Shown one piece after another: positions 9,021 to 15,951 of a stretch of 15,951 nt of DNA. The translations under genes were made by a program, and so were the position numbers. Source of the DNA: Pleurotus ostreatus/Saccharomyces cerevisiae fusant (Eukaryota > Opisthokonta); the NCBI GenBank assembly GCA_024196135.1, contig JAMQCK010000780.1, positions 1 through 15,951 on the forward strand. Reading direction: 5' to 3'. The notes beneath the pieces were generated by a model that saw only the letters and a list, made by a program, of their open reading frames with translations, was not told where the DNA came from and ran no database searches. Within the stretch, counting starts at the first letter, position 1, and each line of letters starts with the position of its first letter.

Positions 9021-9030
9021 TTTTCGCGCC
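9021..9030 (+). promoter_or_regulatory. E2F/MBF-like site upstream of byr4-like gene
   Basis: TTTTCGCGCC matches the TTTSGCGC consensus for E2F and contains the CGCG core of fungal MBF sites. It lies 214 bp upstream of the start codon of a predicted cell-cycle regulator. The match is seen in the sequence; regulation by it is inference. Confidence 0.45.
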
Positions 9031-9180
9031 CAGAGGCTGGAAAAACGTGGACGATGGTGCGGAGCGAAGTGTTGACGTGACGTCCAGTCACATAGTCACA
9101 TCCTTCTATTTACGTATGTTTACACGCCGAGACAATAAATGAAGGGGCGGACACGAGGCACGGCACGGAACAATGAGTGG

Positions 9181-12100
9181 TCAGTAAGGCATCAGCCGCC
9201 GGTACTCGCGAGCCTGTTGTTCTAGCTCGCGATCTCCCCCGTCAGACTCGGACTCGCTGCTGCTGCTCTCCTCCGCGCCTCCCACCTCAATCTCGTCCAG
9301 TCCTCGTCGCATCCTGATATCGCGCTCCGCCATGAGATCCCCCAGCTCGGCTAGCTCCCTCGCACTAAACGCCGGCCGGAGCGCGTCAAAGGCCATCATG
9401 TATAGCTCTAGATCGAAAAGCCAGAACATTAGCGGCGGTGTTGGAATGTGGCGGCGCCTAGCCTCACCTTTAGCAAACGGGCATTCCCGTACAGCGCGAT
9501 AAAGTAGGCGTTTCGCGCTCTGGAAATCGCCAGAACGCAGCTCGAGCTCAATGAACAGGCGCCATAACATGGCACAGCCCTTCGTCCTGCGAGTAGTGAG
9601 CTGACATGTCAGGCGTGTGACGAACAGAACCACGCACCGACTTCTCTCCACCGCCATCGCCAGCCCAGTGCGTGTCCGCTCGGCTTCGAGCTGCCACCTC
9701 CCGTTCCATCCACCTATCCACACGTCCATGACACGTCGAGTGACGTCCTTCGCTGGGTGACCCTCACCACGGAGGTCCCGCAAGTACCCTGCAATCGCCT
9801 GCCCCTTCTCCGCCTCGAGCACCATCGCGAGCACCACGCTGTTGCTCGGGAACTCGTCTAGCGCGGCTCGCGCGCGCTCCCGAAGAATCGCTGGCGGCGT
9901 GGGCGTCCGTAACACGATACTGTGTCGGTAGATCACCATGAGGGCGGCTATGGCCATGCTTTCTCGCGCGAGGCTGGAAGCGGGGGCGTGGGCGTCGAAC
10001 ACGGCGAGCGCGGGTGGGAGCGCTTTCGCTGACAGCAGTTCGAAGAGAGCCAGCATCTTGACCCACGCCTCGCGGTCTTTCCATCTGTCTGGAGAGGGTG
10101 TGGTCTTGATGGCTTCCTCGAGGTTGCGTCGAGCGCGCAGGATGGCGATGCCTCCCTGGCCTTCGACGTTGGTGGCCTTCATGATGACGTTGAGAGCTTC
10201 GTCTGTCTTGCCGTCCAGCCATTCCATCTCTGCCCAATTGCACCACAGCTGAGCCGCGCCCGGCTCGGTGTTGGCAGGTCGTGAGGCGACGAGGACGGTG
10301 TTGTATACCTTGCGCGCATCGTCCAGCCGACCTCGCAAGCGTTCCAGTTGGGCGTGCATACACCAATGCGGTAGCGAGTCTCGCGCTGTTGAAAGGAACG
10401 TACGCGACAGCTTCGTAGCACTGTGGAGACCATTAGCATACTTTGATCTATTGTGATTTCGAAGAATATACCTCTTCCATTGCCCCAGCGCTACCTCAAA
10501 ACCCAACGCCAACGCATCCCACTCCTCGTCACCTTGCGCCCTCCTCATCTGCGCAAACACCATCCTCACAACTTCCTCCCTTACATCCTCCACATCCTCC
10601 GCCCTCCACAGCATCGCACGCTCCTTCCCCTTCTCCCTCCTCACATTCACCTCCAGCGCCCGCACCACATCTCGCCCACCCCAGCTCTTCACCGGGCCGA
10701 ACACATCCCCGTACGCCAGCTCGCGACCGATGAGCACGCCCGCCACGGCGTCCGCGCTCACGTTTGTCTGTGTCGTGTATTGCTGGAAGATGCGCTTCAC
10801 GTAGCTCGCCCGCCCGAGGTGTGAACACGCCCATCGATCGTCCCACTCGCCTTTCGCTTCATTGCCTGGCACCCAGATCCCCAAGACCGACAGCCATGCC
10901 TTCCTGAACGCGTCCACTGCTGCCTCATCTCGGATGGGACTCAGCAAGGGCCGGATATCCGAAAACATAATCGTCGAGTACGGGTCCGCGTCCTCCGACT
11001 CGTCGAGTGAGCGGGTGGGGAGGCAGGCGTAGGTATCGGCGAGCTTCTCGGCCTGAGCCCATTTGGTGTAGGGGTCGGCAGTTGGTGGGCGGGGAAGGCG
11101 GGAGGAAGTGGAGGCAGTAGGGAGGTTCGTAGGTGTGGGCTTTCCAGAGGCGACCCAGGAAGTCCAACCGGGAGCGTTGGGTTCGCCGATGCGGGGGACT
11201 TCGGATTCCCAAAATTCCTCGAGTTCGTCGAGTTGTTGGGTGAATGGAAGGTCTTTCAGAGTAGGAGGAAGGTGCGTAATCCTGGGAGCCGAGTAAAAAA
11301 GAGTCAGGATAGCATAGAGACTTTTGCCTACCATTCTGCTTGAGCTTGGAACAGCGCGTTAGCACGCTCAATGTAGCCTGACAAGACCGTTAGCAGTGTA
11401 CAAAATCGATTATATGCGCATTTACCTGCGCTTTTGAGCAACTCTGCCATCCTCCACAACACTCTCACCCTCAGTAGATCATCCTCCGTGTTCGCCAAGA
11501 CGCGACCAGCATCTTCAACGATACCAGCCAGCGCATCCTTCGCCTGCCCTATCCGCCATTCCAACCACTCCATCCACATATCAGGCCCGCCGACCTTCAG
11601 CGCTGCTTCCCATTCTGCGCGCACTCGACTCTCATGCCAGATCTCCTCGCCAGCTTTCACATATTCCCTACGCAGGATCAATGCTCGCGGGTTAAGCGTG
11701 AGGGCGCGACCGAGGATGGCAGTTGCGATCTCTGCGCGAGCTTTTGAGGCGTTCTTAGTGTCGGGTGGGACATCAATGAGAGATTCGCGCAGGAGGTCGA
11801 GCCAGGCATGCTCGTTGGTGGGTTCTGCGGTAACTTGGCGATTGAGCTGTGCGAGTTTCTCTTGGTGGTAGGATAGAGTGGGACGGCCATCGTCCTCTTC
11901 TTCCTCGCTCGCCTCGTCCTCCTCCTCTGATGTGGAGTCGGAGTCATCCCGCGCGCGGTCGGCAGCGGTTATAGCGCGATAGGAGTCTTCTGGCTCGGCG
12001 GCAGCACGATGGCGTCTGGGCACGACAATGACGCCGTCCACCTCGGGGTACTTGTTCGGATTTGCAGTGATATGTTGGGTAGGAGGTTGCGCAAGAAGCG

Positions 12101-12636
12101 CGCGCGTGCGAGCATCCGTCAGCGCAGGCGCCTTGCGCGGCCCGCGGAGAAACACCTCGACGCCGTGCCCCGTGCGATGTGCGACCCACGCAGAGTCAAG
12201 ACCGAGTATCTGCCTGCCGCCTACGCTTGGTTAGATGTCAGGGGACGAGGAGGCAGTGAAACGCACGGTGATAAATGTTGTACTTTGGGATGTCTCCCGA
12301 GTGAATGCGACCATAGGTGATGTTCAAAGGATCACCGCGGCGGTCACTGTAGAAGTAGCGCAGACCAGCATCGCGTTCGTCTTTGCGGATGTCGTAGGCT
12401 TCCTCGTAGATTTTGTCGCGCTTGTCGTCTCGATGACGGTCCTTGTCTTTCCTCTTCTTGCCATCTTTATCATTCTTCCCCTCCCTGTCCTTGTCCTTGT
12501 GCCGTTCGCGGTCCCTACTCCTGCTCCTGCTCCTGTGCCGCTTCTTAGCCTTTTCCTTGGGCTTGTCTTTGTTTTTGGACTGACTGGGTTGCAGGTCGAG
12601 GTCGGGGAAGGAGGAAAAGGTGGGGGCGGTCGACAT
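9181..12636 (-). CDS. NRDE2: NRDE2-family nuclear RNA surveillance protein
   Basis: Seven exons (12636-12267, 12220-11426, 11377-11332, 11281-10472, 10420-9638, 9586-9468, 9407-9181) encode 1049 aa; introns are 46, 48, 50, 51, 51 and 60 nt. NRDE2 (Nrl1 in fission yeast) is a nuclear partner of the Mtr4 RNA helicase acting in RNA surveillance, splicing-linked control and RNAi-related silencing. The start at 12636 gives MSTAPTFSSFPD; the frame extends upstream only with a non-ATG codon. Residues 21-75 are highly basic, with SRSRSR, and the family signature follows at about 94-135 (YFYSDRRGDP, YGRIHSGDIP, and ILGLD after the first intron). Next come an acidic Ser/Glu stretch and then HAT/TPR-like helical repeats, including LWCNWAEMEWLDG and MLWRLFIELELRSGD. 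CPFAK|ELYMMAFDALR is completed across the last intron, and the tail is acidic and Ser-rich. Splicing is supported by restored conservation, because four introns keep the frame open. Confidence 0.93.
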
Positions 12637-12787
12637 GCCTGATGACGAGGTGATCAAGACGCGTCGCCGCGTTCCCCGACGCGCAGGCCGGCGTTAGTCG
12701 GGCCGGGGGCCGTCCGATCGGGGTGATCTCAAATCAATAGTCTATCATCGGAGGCCAGCTCGTCTCCCCACTCCTCCTCCGTCCACC
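12637..12787. promoter_or_regulatory. Shared divergent promoter of NRDE2 and NIP7
   Basis: Only 151 bp separate the two start codons, so both genes must share control sequence. The stretch is GC-rich (several CGCG and GGCCGG elements near 12660-12715), with no TATA box, then AT-richer near 12730. This fits a housekeeping bidirectional promoter. Confidence 0.65.
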
Positions 12788-13611
12788 ATGCGCCCACTCA
12801 CAGAGGACGAGTCCAAGGCAGTTTTCACAAAGCTCTCCAACTTCATCGTGTGTAGCAATCTTTATCTCTTCGTCCTTGTACTGATCCTCACCTCTTCCCC
12901 TCCATCTACCGCGTTCCCCGCACTCTAGGGCAAAAATCTTATATCGCTCATTGACCGCAAAGATGAACCGTACTGCTTCCGCCTGCACAAAGACCGCGTC
13001 TTCTACGTCCCAGAGTCCTCCATGAAGCTCGCCGTCTCCGTTGCCCGCCCAAATCTCGTCTCCCTTGGTACATGCTTCGGCAAGTTCAGTAAGGGCGGCA
13101 CCTTCAAGCTCCACGTAACCGCCCTCGACCACCTTGCACAGTACGCCAAGTACAAGGTGTGTCCATCGTCCTTCATTTCTCACTGTATTCCTCACGCGCT
13201 GACAATCCCCTTCGCCTCAGGTCTGGATAAAACCGAACGGCGAGATGCCTTTCCTCTACGGCAACCATGTGTTGAAAGCGCACCTTGGGCGGATAACGGA
13301 AGACACCCCAGAACACCAAGGGGTTGTCGTGTACAGCATGAGCGACGTACCATTGGTACGTACTCCTCGTTACGCGGACCACTCTTTCCCTTTGTGTACT
13401 GATCCTTGCTGCGCGCCCAGGGATTCGGCGTCACAGCGCGCTCAACGGTCGACACCCGCAAACTCGATCCCACCGCCATCATCGTCTTCCATCAGTCGTA
13501 TGTATCCTCCCCGCCACCGCCCGCTCACCTCCGCCCGCTGCCACAACATGCTCACCACCCAATTATAGGGACGTCGGAGAGTACTTGCGGGACGAGGAGA
13601 CCCTGTTCTAG
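12788..13611 (+). CDS. NIP7: 60S ribosome biogenesis factor NIP7
   Basis: Five exons (12788-12847, 12929-13156, 13221-13355, 13421-13497, 13569-13611) encode 180 aa, the usual length of this protein in fungi and animals. Introns are 81, 64, 65 and 71 nt, longer than those of its neighbours. NIP7 acts in the nucleolus in 27S pre-rRNA processing and large-subunit assembly. The start [20 protein letters not shown] is the conserved opening; [20 protein letters not shown] and [18 protein letters not shown] follow. The C-terminal half is a PUA RNA-binding domain (about residues 95-170) with [20 protein letters not shown] and HQGVVVYSM, then [11 protein letters not shown], restored across the third intron. 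The tail reads [11 protein letters not shown]. The ATG sits in a good context (CCACCATG). Exon phases are 0, 0, 0 and 2. Confidence 0.97.
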
Positions 13612-14257
13612 CTACACCCTCAACATGCATGCTACTCTTTCCCTGCCACCAGACGCCCCTCACACTGTCTGGGACCGTTCGTTCGTCATCGCTTTCCTTC
13701 TGTGTCAAATGCTGTTCAGGTCTATCGTCGGTCGGTCGTGCTGCTCTATCTTACAATCGTGGTATTTTCTCTGTACATGAAGAGTTTTTGCTAGGTGAAA
13801 TGGACTGGCTGTCTTGCCTTCTTCAGTGGGCAATCATTATCCTCGTACGACTCCGGCCTCATTCAGCATCAACCTCGCCGCCAACGTCGGACACTCGCAA
13901 AAATTTCCCTAGGATCGCGCCGTACCAGCGGAAGCGAGCGACTGTCAGACCGCAGCACAATGAATTCATACAGGCATCAAGCCACGAAAACGGCGCGCTG
14001 CGTGGCACACAGCGACGCATGGTATACAACAGAAGATGGCTAACACAACGAAGCTACAGAGAAGATTTACGCAACACATGTGCCACTAATTCAACAAAGG
14101 AAAGAAAGGAAGACGACCTCTGAACCCAATCACTGCTCCGTGTATGTGTTTTTTCGGAAATGAGCGCCAGCCTGTTCCGGGGGACCCTAGCGAGGCGAAG
14201 GCGATGAATTCCGACGGCGCCGAGGGGAGTAGCCAGCGCTGCGGTGATACGAGGCGC
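13612..14257. other. Convergent intergenic region between NIP7 and the pectate lyase
   Basis: It holds the 3' untranslated regions of both genes. A plus-strand frame is open at 13629-14123 (164 codons), but its composition is patternless, there are no family motifs, and its first part overlaps the expected NIP7 3' end. I see no repeat, structural RNA or mobile element. Confidence 0.55.
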
Positions 14258-15400
14258 TCAGAATTGGCAGTACTCGTTTGACTCGTTGGAGGTGAGCTTC
14301 TCGGGCTCGTCACCATTGTCGTTGCCCTCGTACGTGTCGCAGATGGAGTCCACGTCGTCGATCTGGGAGGACGCGCTGCGGAGAGCGTTGTCAGTCACGG
14401 TGAGTTAGGTGGGTCGATGTGAAGGTTTAGCGCGCCGCGCCGAAAGAAGCAATGACACATGAACGGCGGGCGCACACTCCGCGAAATGGGACGCGGGGAA
14501 GGGAGGAGGGGCAGAAGAGGCTGAATGGAAGAGTCAAGGGAACGAGCGAGCGGTCAAGTGGATGAATTGGGAAGACGATGTGAACGGCCAAGTCCGAACA
14601 TAGACGTGCGGGCAACTGCGACTTACACGTCAATCTTCGCAGTGTCGCCGTAGTTGCTGTTGATGCCGGCGAGCGAGGAGCCGTCCGAGGCGATGATGTT
14701 GCTTATCTCGACGTGACGCTCGTACATGCTGAAAACGGCGTGAGTCGTTTTTGAGGTGCAAGGGCTTACTCGAAGACGTACTCATCGCAGTTCTGAGAAA
14801 AAGATAAGTCAGTCAATGAACTCAACAGGAGAAGCAAGTTAGACTCACCCCGCATGACCGGTAGAGCTTGCCGAAGTCCTGGACACAGAAGCTGTCGATG
14901 ACGACGGTGCCGCCGCCGTTGTGCTGAACGACCTTGTCCTCCGCGCCCTTGGCGCCACCACCGGTAATGGTCGACGTGCCACTGTCTTGCTTGATGGTGA
15001 TGGCCTGATAGTTTCCCATCAGCCACTATATCCTCCCGAGACTCTGCCACCCACTTACATCCTCACAAACCGCCTCAAACCATACATTCGTCAGGGTGCA
15101 AGAGCCCAAGCAGTGCACGCCTTCCGCCTGGTCCGCGCCGATGACCACGTTCGACAGGCTCGCGCCCTCCTCGAGGAGGAACACCGCATCGCTGTCGCCG
15201 CCTTCGGCCTGTCCCGTGCACGATGTACCGCGATCGAAGCGGACGTTGCCACCGTCGAAGTCACCCGTGACGGTCATAGGCTCGGAGAGCGAGCTCGTGG
15301 ATGGCGGGGAGGGAAAGGTGCAGGAGGCGGCGCGGGCGGTGGGCTTTGCGGCCACATTGAGCGCGGTGAGGGCGAGGAAAAGGGTGGAGGCGAGGATCAT
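14258..15400 (-). CDS. Secreted pectate lyase, polysaccharide lyase family 3
   Basis: Exons 15400-15059, 15004-14849, 14792-14770, 14728-14627 and 14375-14258 encode 246 aa. Family-3 pectate lyases cut de-esterified homogalacturonan by calcium-dependent beta-elimination outside the cell. A signal peptide (about residues 1-24, [20 protein letters not shown]) leads into a compact right-handed beta-helix. Landmarks are [99 protein letters not shown] and ICDTYEGND. The many Cys residues fit an exported, disulphide-bonded enzyme. The third exon is only 23 nt, the third intron only 41 nt, and the fourth intron is 251 nt, several times the local norm. The junction FD|MYERHV is the least certain. A TATA box lies 88-93 bp upstream. 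It is convergent with NIP7 and metabolically unrelated to its neighbours. Confidence 0.95.
14376..14626 (-). other. Oversized 251-nt intron of the pectate lyase gene
   Basis: It starts with GTAAGT and ends with CTCCGCAG, with a CTGAC branch-like site close to the end. It is strongly pyrimidine-rich on the coding strand and contains an internal TTCAG that could act as a cryptic acceptor. The flanking residues ([15 protein letters not shown]) fit the family without an extra exon. I see no snoRNA boxes or insertion footprint. Confidence 0.7.
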
Positions 15401-15951
15401 TGTGAGTGAAAAGCGAGGATGAAATTTGTTGAGGTGCAGAGGAGTTCGAGAGCGAGCTGAGGTCTGAGTAGACGAAGATGAGTGGTCTTTATACGCAGGC
15501 CACCATCCGAGCTTGAAGCGTTGCAGCGCGAGTGGGTGGAGCCGCGGAGAAACAACATGAAGGATTGACTACCGCAGGCGACCATAGCTCGAGCAGGATA
15601 CGGATACGGAAGAAGCATGTCCAGTAAATTCCATATACCTAGGGCAGGTCACGGTGGCCCGAGTCGTTGCCAAGCATGATAACGCAGCAGAAGAGGTAGC
15701 GAAGATTCGGAATAGAGCTCGTGTGAAGAGCAGTTGTCGATGGAAATGGCTTTCAATCCTCGTCTGTAGTCCAGAAGCTAAGAGCGCGTGTATGTGCAGA
15801 GATACCAGGAGATTTTGGCTATGTAGGACTACAGCTATTCTCGCTAGCCATAGCGCTTGGAAGCGGTAGGTGAGCCTCCTCATTGCATGCCAGGAGGAGA
15901 ATTCGAAGAGCGAGGACTCGGATCGACGGTCGCAAGACTGACTAGCGTGAG
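15401..15951. other. Upstream region of the pectate lyase gene, to window end
   Basis: No gene is supported. It holds the lyase promoter (TATA box at 15493-15488) and one SYGGRG-type sequence, GTGGAG at 15536-15541, which could bind a CreA/Mig1-type carbon repressor but is common by chance. The remainder to 15951 shows no coding character, repeat or RNA gene that I can recognise. Confidence 0.55.
15488..15493 (-). promoter_or_regulatory. TATA box of the pectate lyase gene
   Basis: TATAAA on the minus strand begins 93 bp upstream of the ATG at 15400, inside GCGTATAAAGA (15496-15486), identical to the transporter's core promoter. Position and sequence fit an inducible fungal promoter. Confidence 0.65.

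Larger units (their letters stand above)
8808..9180. other. Intergenic: byr4-like promoter and NRDE2 3' region
   Basis: No gene. Moving away from the byr4-like ATG there is a purine/G-rich stretch (about 8850-8890), then a doubled GGGATAA (about 8928-8943). Further out are a GTC triplet repeat, an E2F/MBF-like site and a CRE-like TGACGTGACGT (9073-9083) followed by two GTCAC copies. The far end should hold the NRDE2 3' untranslated region. Confidence 0.6.

Noticed and set aside
12637..12657. Upstream extension of NRDE2 by seven codons.
   Set aside because: The first codon is TTG; the first ATG at 12636 gives the SFSSFP-type opening common in this family.
13629..14123. Plus-strand open frame of 164 codons after NIP7.
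   Set aside because: There is no family motif, composition is patternless, and it overlaps the NIP7 3' untranslated region. It is compatible with chance in GC-rich DNA.
14376..14626. snoRNA or extra exon inside the long lyase intron.
   Set aside because: No paired C and D boxes are evident, and the protein family alignment leaves no missing residues between the flanking exons.
15536..15541. Possible CreA/Mig1 carbon-repression site GTGGAG upstream of the lyase.
   Set aside because: A single degenerate hexamer is expected by chance in this length. It is mentioned only within the region description.
1..15951. CRISPR arrays, insertion sequences, retrotransposon remnants or toxin/antitoxin modules.
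   Set aside because: I saw no regularly spaced repeats, terminal inverted repeats with transposase, or reverse-transcriptase motifs on either strand.

Overview
The window looks like nuclear DNA of a filamentous basidiomycete, most likely an Agaricomycete. Genes are split by many introns of about 41-60 nt with GTRNGT-type donors and CTRAY-like branch points. Intergenic gaps are short, the DNA is moderately GC-rich, and the protein set is fungal. No bacterial, viral, transposon or CRISPR signature is visible.

Layout: (1) 304-1798 (+), C-terminal half or more of a Pcf11-type mRNA 3'-end processing factor; its 5' end is unresolved and its CTD-interacting domain is not in the window. (2) 4230-1869 (-), a complete 17-exon, 512-aa MFS transporter of the anion:cation symporter (allantoate/nicotinate permease) family, convergent with PCF11 and separated from it by only 70 bp between stop codons. 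(3) 5757-4805 (-), urease accessory protein UreD, two exons, 298 aa. (4) 8807-6156 (-), a Byr4/Bfa1-like regulator of septation/mitotic exit, about 867 aa. (5) 12636-9181 (-), an NRDE2 homologue, seven exons, 1049 aa. (6) 12788-13611 (+), ribosome biogenesis factor NIP7, five exons, 180 aa, divergent from NRDE2 across 151 bp. (7) 15400-14258 (-), a secreted family-3 pectate lyase, five exons, 246 aa. I worked out all splice joins by hand; each keeps the frame and restores family-conserved sequence across the junction.

Most genes are conserved housekeeping loci (RNA processing, ribosome assembly, cell cycle). There are two nutritional elements. One is the transporter-UreD pair, which may serve uptake and breakdown of ureide or urea nitrogen and has GATA-factor-like sites upstream of both genes. 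The other is the pectate lyase, for plant cell-wall breakdown. The transporter and the lyase share an identical 11-bp TATA-containing core-promoter sequence.

I found no clearly new biological system. The most noteworthy points are the microexons (10-23 nt) in the transporter and lyase, the excess of frame-preserving stop-free introns in NRDE2, a perfect E2F/MBF-like site upstream of the Byr4-like gene, and a cluster of GGTAACC motifs plus a perfect inverted repeat upstream of the PCF11 reading frame.
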